A stretch of 51,536 nucleotides of DNA from Paludibacteraceae bacterium (GCA_017525455.1 JAFXSS010000011.1:1-51536), one strand, 5' to 3'. Counted from the stretch's first letter, positions 42,716-50,897 are shown. Notes: a model not told the origin generated them from the sequence alone. Numbers and translations are program-made.

Positions 42716-43384
42716 TTAAAAGGTATATCCCAGATAGTAGTTGAAGCCCCAACTCATAGTGTCGCGGTAGCCGAAACCCGGGATGTAATAAGGCGTAGTG
42801 AGTTCGTCGTGACTATTGGTTGTGAACAGGAATTTCATCCGGACTGCCCAACCCATGTTAAACCCTTTGTAAATATCCACTTGCACTCCTGCGACGATCT
42901 CTCCCCACGCATCGGTTATCCATTTGCCCTGGGGCACTTCGGCGAGCAGAGCGGGCGTTTGCATCTTCTGCCACCCTGTGCCGACACGTACGCCAATGAG
43001 CATGGCCGAGCGCTGTTCGGGATGTTTCTTGAGCGGATTGATGTCCAAGCCCACTCGCACAAACTCTCCGCTACCGTTATACAGCGGTGTTGCGGCATCT
43101 TTCTGCTGCAGGAACGCACCGGCATAACCCAGTTCGATAGTCGGGAACAAGCGATAGATGAACCGCGCATTGACCGCTGCCTCCGCGCTATAAGTATGCC
43201 AACCGCTGCGCGCCAAGTCGAGTATGGGATTGAGCAGATCTACACGAACAGTTGTGCCCTGATACACCTCAGCCTGCTTAGGTTGCGGTGATTGCACCCG
43301 GGCAGAGTCGCGCGACGCGCCTTGTGCATGCATAAGCACACACATACCGGCCATAAGCACTATGATCGCTACCCGCTTAATCAT
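42716..43384 (-). CDS. Outer-membrane barrel-like protein, DUF6048-like
   Basis: A 222-residue protein with a signal peptide (ends HA-Q). Alternating strands such as FPTIELGYAGAF, SGEFVRVGLDINPL and MLIGVRVGTGWQ, and a C-terminal aromatic strand (WGFNYYLGYTF), indicate a small outer-membrane barrel. It resembles the DUF6048 proteins of Bacteroidota, whose function is unknown; that assignment is tentative. It is 7 bp from the next gene upstream. Confidence 0.75.
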   Translation of the reverse strand: MIKRVAIIVLMAGMCVLMHAQGASRDSARVQSPQPKQAEVYQGTTVRVDLLNPILDLARSGWHTYSAEAAVNARFIYRLFPTIELGYAGAFLQQKDAATPLYNGSGEFVRVGLDINPLKKHPEQRSAMLIGVRVGTGWQKMQTPALLAEVPQGKWITDAWGEIVAGVQVDIYKGFNMGWAVRMKFLFTTNSHDELTTPYYIPGFGYRDTMSWGFNYYLGYTF

Positions 43385-43391
43385 TCATTTA

Positions 43392-43904
43392 TCAAATCAG
43401 CGTTGCCGCCTCGGCTTTCAGGGCGTGCAGGGCAGTCTCGTTAGCCGTCTCGCCATTGGTGTTGTAGGCTGTGAGCAACATCTTGGCATAGTCGAGCGAT
43501 GTGCTCTCGGGTGGCAGTTGCATAGCTACTGCCGTGACGAACGCCAGCATCTGCGTGCGTGCTGTGGTGATCTGCTCCCACACTTGCTCCGACACATAGA
43601 TCTGCTGACTCACGTTGTGGTCGAACTCCAGACGGATAGTTTGCAACAGACGCTGCTGCAACTGCGGGACGGTGAACTGCGAGACGTCCAGATCCATGAG
43701 CATGTGTTCGGGTTGCGTACGCTCGAGCATGAGCGCCAAGCGCTCGTAGGCACGCAGGCGAATAGGCGAAATCTCTTTCTGAGCCGCTTTCTTAAGTTCC
43801 CACTCACGCTTCTGTTGCTCGTTCTGGAAAAGTTTGTACATCACTATCCATGTCGCCAGCAATACGATGAGCGAGGGAATTGCATATTTGATTACTTCAA
43901 TCAT
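43392..43904 (-). CDS. Membrane-anchored helical protein of Bacteroidota
   Basis: The 170-residue protein has one N-terminal transmembrane helix (about 8-24) followed by a Lys/Glu-rich helix (QNEQQKREWELKKAAQKE) and a conserved-looking helical domain (LRAYERLALMLERTQPEHML, LLQTIRLEFDHNVSQQIYVS). Proteins of this design are widely conserved in Bacteroidota and unassigned. It precedes the DUF6048-like gene with a 7-bp gap. Confidence 0.78.
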   Translation of the reverse strand: MIEVIKYAIPSLIVLLATWIVMYKLFQNEQQKREWELKKAAQKEISPIRLRAYERLALMLERTQPEHMLMDLDVSQFTVPQLQQRLLQTIRLEFDHNVSQQIYVSEQVWEQITTARTQMLAFVTAVAMQLPPESTSLDYAKMLLTAYNTNGETANETALHALKAEAATLI

Positions 43905-43959
43905 GATTGATAGGTATTTGTTCGGAATGGGTTGTATGTTACCAAGTTGCTAATTTGTA

Positions 43960-44769
43960 CTACGAGGCTGTAAGGAACCTGCGGCGAAGCTTATGTACAT
44001 CGTCATGCGACAGGCAGAGTATATCCCTCAAGTAGGCATTCATTCCGCCGAACTCTCGGTCAATAAGGTCGAGCGTGCGGATGAAGTTAGGCGTGCTCAC
44101 TCCCATGAATGCCTGCACCACTTCCATCTCAGCCTGCCCTCCGCCCCGCGCCAGGATATCCGCTTTCAGCCTGTCAACGAGCGGGCGATAAGCATCGTTG
44201 CTGCTGTCGAAATCGCTGATTATCGTCTCGCGGTCGACACCTAATGCAAACAGCAGGAACGCAGCGCCCCAGCCTGTACGGTCTTTGCCCTGAGCGCAAT
44301 GCCAGAGTATGCCACCATCCTCCGGAGCCTCGATGATCAGACGCAGAAACGCGGCGTACTGCAGTTGCGAAAACTCGCTACAGATGAGCGACGAATACAT
44401 ATTCGCAGCCATCTGCTGCACCTCGGGATAGAACGAATAGTTGACAATGTGCCGATCCAGTTCGAAGAATGCCTCTTCGGGTATAGGTTTGCCGGTCTGC
44501 TGCTCGGCACGCATATCGATGGTAGGCAGCAGGTGGTGTTCTACGCCCTCTATCTCGCGATCGGGCTGATGCTGAGCTTCACCCAGCGAGCGGAAGTCGA
44601 AGATGCGGCAGAGGTTGAACTCCTGCCTGAGACGCAGCAAATCGGCATCCGAGGCATCGTGGAGATGTGCGGTCCGCAACAAACGATGCGGACGGACACT
44701 GCGTCCGCCTGAAGCTATCGTGCCACCCAAGTCACGCGCATTGGCTATATTGTCGAATTCCAGAAGCAA
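43960..44769 (-). CDS. Tyrosine-protein phosphatase (Y_phosphatase3 type)
   Basis: The 269-residue protein has the Cys-phosphatase loop HCAQGKDRTGWG with nucleophile Cys158 and Arg164, and the N-terminal NARDLGG signature of the Y_phosphatase3 family. Such enzymes act on phosphotyrosine proteins or phosphoinositides. The start is uncertain: the frame has no ATG, and TTG 44769 gives the best family N-terminus. The stop is TAG. It is last in the signalling cluster, 51 bp after the cytidylate-kinase-like gene. Confidence 0.87.
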   Translation of the reverse strand: MLLEFDNIANARDLGGTIASGGRSVRPHRLLRTAHLHDASDADLLRLRQEFNLCRIFDFRSLGEAQHQPDREIEGVEHHLLPTIDMRAEQQTGKPIPEEAFFELDRHIVNYSFYPEVQQMAANMYSSLICSEFSQLQYAAFLRLIIEAPEDGGILWHCAQGKDRTGWGAAFLLFALGVDRETIISDFDSSNDAYRPLVDRLKADILARGGGQAEMEVVQAFMGVSTPNFIRTLDLIDREFGGMNAYLRDILCLSHDDVHKLRRRFLTAS

Positions 44770-44820
44770 GAGTTGATGAATTGTTTGAGCGCTTCGCTGT
44801 TTGAACTGCGTAGTTGGATA

Positions 44821-45453
44821 TCAGTGGATCTTTTGTTTTACACATTCGGCTATGAAATCCGCTACGGTCTCCGGCTCGAGACCGCTGACATTGAGTACCA
44901 GATCATAGTTGTGTGCCTCATAGCGGCTCTTGCCACTGAAAGAGAGCGTGAAGTTCTCGCGGTCTTCATCGATCTTGCTGATCAGCAGATCGGCACTACC
45001 TTCGTTGATATTCAAGCGGCGTGCTACCTTGTCGCGGCGGAAAGGTTTGTCGGCTATCAGAAAGACCTTGAACGCATTGGGGTTGTTGCGGAAGATATGG
45101 AAACCCGTACGCCCCAGTATGACGCACGATTCCTGTTCTGCCAGCGCTGTGAGGATGCGTTCCTCGTCCTGATAGAGCAATTCGGAAGTTACGTTAGGCA
45201 CATACACCGACTCGTAGTACGGACGGTTAGCCCAGGCTTGTGCCTGCTGGTAGAACTTGGCGAACTCATCCCACCAGGTGAGACGTTTGGCTTTGATGCG
45301 ATCCATCTCTTCCTGCGTGAGGTTATAGCGTTGCTTGAGTTCTTCAAGAAGTTTTTTGTCGTACACTTTTACTCCGAGCCGTTGACCGAGGATATTGGCT
45401 ATCTGCCGTCCTCCGGTACCGAACTCGCGACTGATGGTGATGATATATTTCAT
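44821..45453 (-). CDS. Cytidylate-kinase-like protein
   Basis: A 210-residue P-loop protein starting MKYIITISREFGTGGRQIAN, the variant nucleotide-binding loop of the Cytidylate_kin2 family (residues 8-19), with YDKKLLEEL and a helical lid with FLIADKPFRRDKVARRLN. It is distinct from the housekeeping Cmk. Substrates of this family are not established. It lies between the HD and phosphatase genes, at 47- and 51-bp gaps. Confidence 0.87.
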   Translation of the reverse strand: MKYIITISREFGTGGRQIANILGQRLGVKVYDKKLLEELKQRYNLTQEEMDRIKAKRLTWWDEFAKFYQQAQAWANRPYYESVYVPNVTSELLYQDEERILTALAEQESCVILGRTGFHIFRNNPNAFKVFLIADKPFRRDKVARRLNINEGSADLLISKIDEDRENFTLSFSGKSRYEAHNYDLVLNVSGLEPETVADFIAECVKQKIH

Positions 45454-45500
45454 AGAATTGAAATTTGAAAAGACTATTTGTAAATTGACGACTGAAAGGG

Positions 45501-46082
45501 TTAGTGCTGCCCAAACACCTCGTCAATCAGTCGTACAAACTCGCGATAGGCGAAGGTATCGCTCAGTTCGCTCAGCGAAGCAGCCAAGCCGCGGTAATGC
45601 CACTCGTGGGCAGCTTTGTCCGTTACGTGGAAGATCTGCCAGAGCTCATCGCCCCTGAGCTGATAGTCGCGCCAGATGGCACGCATGTTACTCAGTTTGT
45701 CGCCCATCGCCACGATCTTGGCATCGTGATTGGCAGCTGCGAGCCGGTCAATAGCCGCCTGCTTTCGGTCGTGCCAGCTGTCAGCCTCCGATACGCCCTC
45801 GGTGAACCGGTCGCTCTCAGCGTACACAAGCGATGCTACACGTTCGCCAAAGGCGTCACGCAGTTGCTCGTAGGTAACATCGGTATCCTCGATCGTGTCG
45901 TGCAATGCAGCCGCAGCCAACAACTCCTGGTCGGGCGTGATGGTAGCAACAATCTCCACCGCTTCCATCGGATGAACGATGTACGGAAAACCTTTGCCAC
46001 GACGCTCGGTGTTGTGATGCGCGCCCACAGCGAACACTATCGCGCGGTCGAGCAGGTCGGTATCTATATATTTGTTTGCCAT
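45501..46082 (-). CDS. HD-domain (p)ppGpp hydrolase-like protein (MESH1/SpoT type)
   Basis: The 193-residue protein is a stand-alone HD domain like the hydrolase half of SpoT or MESH1: FPYIVHPMEAVEI (His37), then ALHDTIEDTDVTYEQL with His61-Asp62 and the Glu65-Asp66 pair typical of Mn-dependent alarmone hydrolases, and KIVAMGDKLSNMRA. It likely removes the 3'-pyrophosphate of (p)ppGpp. It lies three genes after SpoIIE and two after a RelA/SpoT synthetase, which fits. A heptamer repeat array sits 15 bp before its start. Confidence 0.85.
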   Translation of the reverse strand: MANKYIDTDLLDRAIVFAVGAHHNTERRGKGFPYIVHPMEAVEIVATITPDQELLAAAALHDTIEDTDVTYEQLRDAFGERVASLVYAESDRFTEGVSEADSWHDRKQAAIDRLAAANHDAKIVAMGDKLSNMRAIWRDYQLRGDELWQIFHVTDKAAHEWHYRGLAASLSELSDTFAYREFVRLIDEVFGQH

Positions 46083-46096
46083 AATAATCTGTCAGC

Positions 46097-46150
46097 GGTT
46101 ACGGGTTACAGGTTACGGGTTATGGGTGATGGGTGATGGGTGATGGGTTA
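46097..46150 (+). repeat. Heptamer array (GGGTTAY), eight units
   Basis: Units on the plus strand run GGTTAC, GGGTTAC, AGGTTAC, GGGTTAT, GGGTGAT three times, then GGGTTA. The final TTA (46148-46150) is the TAA stop of the phosphotransferase gene. The array ends 15 bp before the HD-gene ATG. Confidence 0.9.
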
Positions 46151-47020
46151 TTTTAGTATGGTTTCTTTGAGGACAACGCGGAACTGTGGCATAGGGCAGT
46201 GGGTACAACTCTCGACGAGCAGAGTCTTCAGCCCCGCATAGATGCGCACGGTTTTGTCGATCTCGGCAAGGTCAGCCCCCGGGCCACAATTCTCGATAGG
46301 GCAATCAGGCGAGTGGAAATACTCATCGTCAAACGCACGCCAGAACCTGGCAGCCGTGGCGTTAGACATGTGATATTGTTCCATAGTCCACGACTCATCG
46401 TTGAGCATGCAGCACAGATAAACCATGCCTAAATCAAACATCGGGTAGCCGTAACAGAAGTCGCCCAGGTCGATGAAATAGGGCGTACGCACACCGTCTT
46501 TCTCCACAAATATGCCGTTGGAGAACTGCAGGTCGCCGTGAATGGCCGTATCTGCATCGGGTGCTGCTGCTATGAAGGCACGCAGTTTGTCTTTCTCGTC
46601 GTCGGTGAAGAACGGGTTGTCGCCAAGCCACTTGTACTGCCGCTGTTTGACATCCTCAAACTGCGTGGTATCGACGTGAATATTGTGCAGTTTCAGGCAC
46701 AGTTGTGCAAACTCGCGGGCATACACCTCAGTATGTTCGGGATCGTCACCGCAAGCGCGCGAATAGGATTTCTTGCCGTCCAGACGGCGGAAACGTATAC
46801 CCAGCCGTTCGCCGTCGGTAACCAGGTCACCGGGTTCGGGCGAAGGGATACCCAGTTGATAGACTTTCTTAGCCATCTCGAGTTCCATACGCGCCGAGTC
46901 GAAGTTGCGCAGGTACAACTTCATCATGATCGTAGGATCGGTCTTGTGGTTATAACTTGCTCCGTTGGCTCCTTCGCCGGTACGGATATAATCGTTGAGA
47001 TCGATGAGTGTAGGTTCCAT
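46148..47020 (-). CDS. APH-type phosphotransferase (TIGR02172-like)
   Basis: The 290-residue protein has the aminoglycoside/choline-kinase fold: catalytic loop AIHGDLQFSNGIFVE and metal-binding FIDLGDFCYGYPMFDLG. It fits the TIGR02172-like family of putative small-molecule kinases. The acceptor is unknown. It starts 10 bp after the RelA/SpoT synthetase stop, so the two are probably translated together. Its TAA stop is also the first unit of a heptamer repeat. Confidence 0.85.
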   Translation of the reverse strand: MEPTLIDLNDYIRTGEGANGASYNHKTDPTIMMKLYLRNFDSARMELEMAKKVYQLGIPSPEPGDLVTDGERLGIRFRRLDGKKSYSRACGDDPEHTEVYAREFAQLCLKLHNIHVDTTQFEDVKQRQYKWLGDNPFFTDDEKDKLRAFIAAAPDADTAIHGDLQFSNGIFVEKDGVRTPYFIDLGDFCYGYPMFDLGMVYLCCMLNDESWTMEQYHMSNATAARFWRAFDDEYFHSPDCPIENCGPGADLAEIDKTVRIYAGLKTLLVESCTHCPMPQFRVVLKETILK

Positions 47021-47029
47021 AGTGATGCG

Positions 47030-48091
47030 CTATTTTATGTTTTGCATAAACGGCAAATGCTTAGCCTGGTCGTATGTCAGTTCGGCGAGTGAAGCGTTCT
47101 GCGAGTTATGTCCGTTCAGAGCGTCAAACATCCTCTCCAAGCCTATTTTGCCGCCACCGGTCGAGAGGATACAAACGATGCATATATTCTGCAGTCCGAT
47201 GGCAGAAGAAATGATATCCAGATCGGTGTTCCCCAACTGATGCCTTGCGAGCAGGTAAGCATCCTCCTCGCAACGCTTGATGAGCCTGTCAACATCGCCC
47301 AGTGTGTTGCACTTAAGTGCAGACAGCACTTTCAAGTACGGGGCAAACGGCGTATCCTGTATCTCAGCCTGATTGATGGCTGCTATACGTTTGTTGAGCG
47401 CCTCGAGTGTACCCAGTTGGAGATAACTACGGAACGTATCGCCATCGAGCAGCACATCGTCGAGTTTGCCGTTCTGCACCAGCGTTTGCATACGCCGACG
47501 GTAATCCGTCAGTTCAGCACGTATGCGGCTAAACTCGTCGTCTGCCATCTCGAGTATACCTGCCAGACGGTTCATGCGACGCATGTACTCACGGGGAATC
47601 TCAATGCCGGACTTGTAACCTGTGTCATGGTTGATAGCCGCCCAAGCGTGCTGCAGCGTTGTGCGCAGTTGCAGTTCGAAGCGGTATTCGCAACCCGGCA
47701 ACCGACAGATGTAATGCAGCGAATTGTAGCCAAAACTGTCGAGTTGGTGCAGTTTGCGCTTGTCAACGCTGTTCTCCCAATCGATGTCAAACAGTTTCTC
47801 GGCAATGGCAGCTATACGGTCTACATCGTCGGTATAGAACGTCACAACACGTGCACCGACCAAGTCGGTTATGTCGCTAAGTGTGGCGTACTTGGCGCCT
47901 TTCAGTGCCAGTTTGCCGCTGAGCGAGCCTTCGGTCTTCACGCGCGCCTCAAGAGTAGTGACCACAAGTCCGCTGCGGAGCAGGGCTTTTTGCAGTTTGG
48001 CTATGACGCTGTCCTTCAGCTTCTCGAGCGTGGGTAGCGCATCGCGGTACTCCTCGAGTATGAGTTGGCAGTGCAAATCCAGATTATCCAT
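47030..48091 (-). CDS. RelA/SpoT-family (p)ppGpp synthetase
   Basis: The 353-residue protein has the synthetase domain without HD, TGS or ACT domains. Motifs include SDITDLVGARVV (Asp76), LDSFGYNSLHYICRLPG, FELQLRTTLQHAWAAINHD (Glu139) and YKSG. A 190-residue helical C-terminal extension makes it longer than typical small alarmone synthetases. It would transfer pyrophosphate from ATP to GDP or GTP. Its ATG overlaps the STAS stop by one base (TAATG), indicating coupling. Confidence 0.92.
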   Translation of the reverse strand: MDNLDLHCQLILEEYRDALPTLEKLKDSVIAKLQKALLRSGLVVTTLEARVKTEGSLSGKLALKGAKYATLSDITDLVGARVVTFYTDDVDRIAAIAEKLFDIDWENSVDKRKLHQLDSFGYNSLHYICRLPGCEYRFELQLRTTLQHAWAAINHDTGYKSGIEIPREYMRRMNRLAGILEMADDEFSRIRAELTDYRRRMQTLVQNGKLDDVLLDGDTFRSYLQLGTLEALNKRIAAINQAEIQDTPFAPYLKVLSALKCNTLGDVDRLIKRCEEDAYLLARHQLGNTDLDIISSAIGLQNICIVCILSTGGGKIGLERMFDALNGHNSQNASLAELTYDQAKHLPFMQNIK

Positions 48092-48393
48092 TACTGTATG
48101 TCAAATAAGCTGATGAAGCCGGTCATCATAAACACCTGACGGATGTCGGCGTTGATGTCCTTGACAATAACTTTCGAACCGTTAGCAGCAGCCTGCTTGC
48201 GTATGCTCAGGAAGATACGCAGTCCGGAGGAAGAGATGTACTCCAACTCCGAGCAGTCGAGAATGATCTGTTGTTCTGAGGCTTCCAGCAGAGGTTTGAT
48301 ATCCTCGGCTGTCGTCACGGATGCGGCTGTGTCCAGCCGACCGATGAACTTGGCAATGAGTTGATTGCCGGTGGTAGAGATTTCGGTGGTCAT
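48091..48393 (-). CDS. STAS-domain anti-sigma-factor antagonist-like protein
   Basis: A 100-residue SpoIIAA/RsbV-type STAS protein. The phosphorylation-site region IILDCSELEYISSSGLRIFLSI (Ser54-56) is intact. It should switch between phosphorylated and free forms under the kinase and phosphatase of the SpoIIE-fusion gene, 66 bp upstream. Its stop overlaps the start of the RelA/SpoT gene. Confidence 0.95.
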   Translation of the reverse strand: MTTEISTTGNQLIAKFIGRLDTAASVTTAEDIKPLLEASEQQIILDCSELEYISSSGLRIFLSIRKQAAANGSKVIVKDINADIRQVFMMTGFISLFDIQ

Positions 48394-48426
48394 ATTTTGG
48401 ATTTATGATTTTAAATTTGAAATATA

Positions 48427-48473
48427 GGGGTTGCGGGTTATGGGTTATGGGTTATGGGTTACCGGTTACGGGG
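48427..48473 (+). repeat. Heptamer array (GGGTTAY) overlapping the SpoIIE gene end
   Basis: Plus-strand units run TTGCGGG, TTATGGG three times, TTACCGG, TTACGGG. The TTA at 48459-48461 is the TAA stop of the SpoIIE-fusion gene, and its last residues (PRNR) are coded by repeat units. The array fills most of the 65-bp gap to the STAS gene. Confidence 0.9.
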
Positions 48474-50543
48474 AACATATTTGACGAGGGTAAGTATGTT
48501 CTTGTCACCCAGTCGCTCGTAGTGAATCTCATCCATAAGTTGTCGAACAAGATGTATACCCAGTCCGCCTATCGGTCGTTCGTCGGCAGAGAGCGAGGTA
48601 TCGACTTCGTCTTTCTGCGTCGGGTCGAACGGTATACCGGTGTCGGAAACGGTGAAGATCATCCTTCGGCAGTTGTCGTTCTCGTCCTCGGTGTACTCGA
48701 CGAACACCTTGCCGTCGTTGCGTCCCGGGTAAGCATAGAGCATGACGTTGCTGACGATCTCCTCCAGAGCCAGATTGACCGGCATATTAAGTTCGGCAGG
48801 CACGACGAGTTGCTCAACCCACTCGGCGAGTGTAGGAATCTGCTGTATATCGTTGCGCATGACGATAGCGGGATGCTGGTAACGTATGGCAAGCATCGTC
48901 AGGTCATCGCTTTGCGGTGCATCGCCCACGAACTGTCCGACGCTTGACTGCAAAGCCTCGACAATCTCCTGCGGACGCAGTCGTGCTGTTTGCGCCAAGG
49001 CGTCATGCATACGTTGCTCACCATACTGAGCGTGGTCTTTGTTCTCCGCCTCTGTCAGTCCGTCGGTATACAAGAACAATGTCTCACCACGCTGCAATTG
49101 CAACGACTGTGCTGTGTACTCAAATCCCGGCATAACGCCTATCGGCAGATTAGGCAGCACCTCTATATCCCGGATGCTGAACCTAGGACTACCAAGCAGC
49201 AGCGGTGCGTTGTGCCCTGCATTGCAGTACATCAGTTCACCTGTCTCAAGATCGAGCACGCCCAAGAACAATGTGATGAACATATTCTGGTCGTTCTGCT
49301 CTGCTATGGTGTTATTGATTTCCGCACAGATCAGATTAGGTTGCTCGGAGTGTGCCGTTGTACTGCGGAACAGCGAGCGAATGGTAGCCATCACCAGCGA
49401 TGCCGGCACACCTTTGCCGCTCACGTCGCCTACGCAGAAAAACAGTTTGTTGTGCCGCACGTAGAAGTCGTACAGGTCGCCACCAATCTCCTTGGCCGGC
49501 TGCACCATACCGAATATATTCAAGTCCGGACGGTCGGCAAACGGCGGAAAGACCTTGGGCAGCATGGCGTTCTGAATGGTTTGTGCAATCTCCAGTTCGC
49601 CCTCCATGCGCTCCTGCTGCGTGTGCAAAGCTACCAGGCTGCGGATGTTTTTCGCGCTGCGGTACATGATGAATATGAGTAGCGCGAGACTGACGAGCAT
49701 CATGATGGTAACGTACAGACCTATCTTGTTGAGGTCGGCAAACAGTATATCCTCGGGGATGATGACCGTCAGGTGCCAGCCAGTAGCATCGATAGTCTCG
49801 TCGAGCACCAGGTATTTGCGTCCGGGAATAGTGTCCGGTTTGCCAACTATATCCGTGCCTGAGGGCGATGCGATGGTGTAATAACTATCCTTGTATACCT
49901 GCAGGTATTGCGACACGCGGCTCAGTCTGTACAGTGAGAAATCGATGCACGCTACTGCCACAACCTTTCCCTGAGGATCGTAGACGGGGTACGAGCAACT
50001 GACAACCATCTTCTGCGCCCCCACCTCATCCATGTACGGTTCTGACCACCATGCGCTATCGCGCGTCAGTCCGCTATGGAACCACTCGGCTTGCAGATAG
50101 TCGTGCGATGCGCTACCGATCTGCCGGGTGTAGATCTTAGCCGGCACACTATCGGCAGCTGGAATGCGGCTACTGCAGATCTCATACCATCGTCCCTGCT
50201 GGGGATAATAGTCGGCAATGAATGCCACGCCTGCGCTTTCGACATTAGGCAACGTCTCGAGCAATGTCTGCGTACAGCCATAGATAGCGCGCGGTTCGCT
50301 CAGGTTATGTTCAGCCATCATTGCGAGCATCTTAGCAGCGGCTTCCATCTCGGCAGTGGCTACGTTGATCTCCAGTTCGGCAGCCCTCAGTTCGGCTTTG
50401 GCACGATACACGGCTTGGTTGCGGATAACCGCACGGCTATAGAAATACTGAATGCATGCTATTGTCTCCAGCGCCACGGCGGCTACCAGCAGCAGCCATA
50501 AGCCTGTATGCGGACGGCGTTGTTTGGATTGTTTGGTTTCCAT
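48459..50543 (-). CDS. Cache sensor, SpoIIE phosphatase and RsbW-like kinase fusion
   Basis: The 694-residue membrane protein has a helix (about 13-34), a periplasmic dCache-like sensor (about 40-285, VVSCSYPVYDPQGKVVAVACIDFSLYRLS) and a second helix (about 290-310). The SpoIIE PP2C domain follows (about 335-550: GGDLYDFYVRHNKLFFCVGDVSGKGVPA, NAGHNAPLLL, LFLYTDGLTEAEN, DDLTML). The C-terminal HATPase domain (about 565-690) has NLALEEIVSNVMLYAYP, DTGIPFDPT and GGLGIHLVRQLMD. It joins an RsbU/RsbP-type phosphatase to an RsbW-type kinase, opposing activities on one STAS protein. ATG 50543 (METKQSKQ) was preferred over a longer frame at 50579. It has a perfect promoter. Confidence 0.93.
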   Translation of the reverse strand: METKQSKQRRPHTGLWLLLVAAVALETIACIQYFYSRAVIRNQAVYRAKAELRAAELEINVATAEMEAAAKMLAMMAEHNLSEPRAIYGCTQTLLETLPNVESAGVAFIADYYPQQGRWYEICSSRIPAADSVPAKIYTRQIGSASHDYLQAEWFHSGLTRDSAWWSEPYMDEVGAQKMVVSCSYPVYDPQGKVVAVACIDFSLYRLSRVSQYLQVYKDSYYTIASPSGTDIVGKPDTIPGRKYLVLDETIDATGWHLTVIIPEDILFADLNKIGLYVTIMMLVSLALLIFIMYRSAKNIRSLVALHTQQERMEGELEIAQTIQNAMLPKVFPPFADRPDLNIFGMVQPAKEIGGDLYDFYVRHNKLFFCVGDVSGKGVPASLVMATIRSLFRSTTAHSEQPNLICAEINNTIAEQNDQNMFITLFLGVLDLETGELMYCNAGHNAPLLLGSPRFSIRDIEVLPNLPIGVMPGFEYTAQSLQLQRGETLFLYTDGLTEAENKDHAQYGEQRMHDALAQTARLRPQEIVEALQSSVGQFVGDAPQSDDLTMLAIRYQHPAIVMRNDIQQIPTLAEWVEQLVVPAELNMPVNLALEEIVSNVMLYAYPGRNDGKVFVEYTEDENDNCRRMIFTVSDTGIPFDPTQKDEVDTSLSADERPIGGLGIHLVRQLMDEIHYERLGDKNILTLVKYVPRNR

Positions 50544-50592
50544 AAATGTATTGCAGAAGTATGTTTTTTGTCGGCACACACGGATTCGCTCG

Positions 50593-50624
50593 CAAAGTTA
50601 CAAAAAAAAATGCACATTTGCAAA
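50593..50624 (-). promoter_or_regulatory. Promoter of the signalling cluster
   Basis: Minus-strand TTTG (50621-50624), a 20-nt spacer and TAACTTTG (50593-50600). The -33 side reads TTTGCAAATGTG, as in two other promoters here. Confidence 0.75.
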
Positions 50625-50715
50625 CTTTCCCGCAGAAAAATTGCACAAACTTGCATTTTTGCAGCAGAGAAACATAAACAGGACTAAATATACTATTCAA
50701 TAATCCGTGTTCACT

Positions 50716-50753
50716 CTCGATGTTCCTTCGATATTACCTCGATGTTCCTTCGA
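50716..50753. repeat. Two 16-bp direct repeats in a divergent intergenic region
   Basis: CTCGATGTTCCTTCGA occurs at 50716-50731 and 50738-50753 (22-bp period). Each has TCGA at both ends. They lie between the SpoIIE-fusion and AraC genes, so a regulator binding site is possible. A nested hairpin, TGCGCT...ATGTCG/CGACAT...AGCGCA, follows at 50783-50818. The stretch 50544-50897 holds no gene, only these and the two promoters. Confidence 0.6.
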
Positions 50754-50843
50754 CTCAACTCCGCGCTTCGCGTTCGGCAAACTGCGCTAACAGATGTCGT
50801 GCGGCGACATAAAGCGCATTCGAACGATTATTTTCGTGAATTA

Positions 50844-50875
50844 TTTGTATAATTCAAAAAAAATTCGTACCTTTG
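50844..50875 (+). promoter_or_regulatory. Promoter of the AraC-family gene
   Basis: Plus-strand TTTG (50844-50847), a 20-nt spacer and TACCTTTG (50868-50875). ATG 50898 is 23 nt downstream. Confidence 0.75.
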
Positions 50876-50897
50876 TATGCCATTAGAAAATTGAGAC

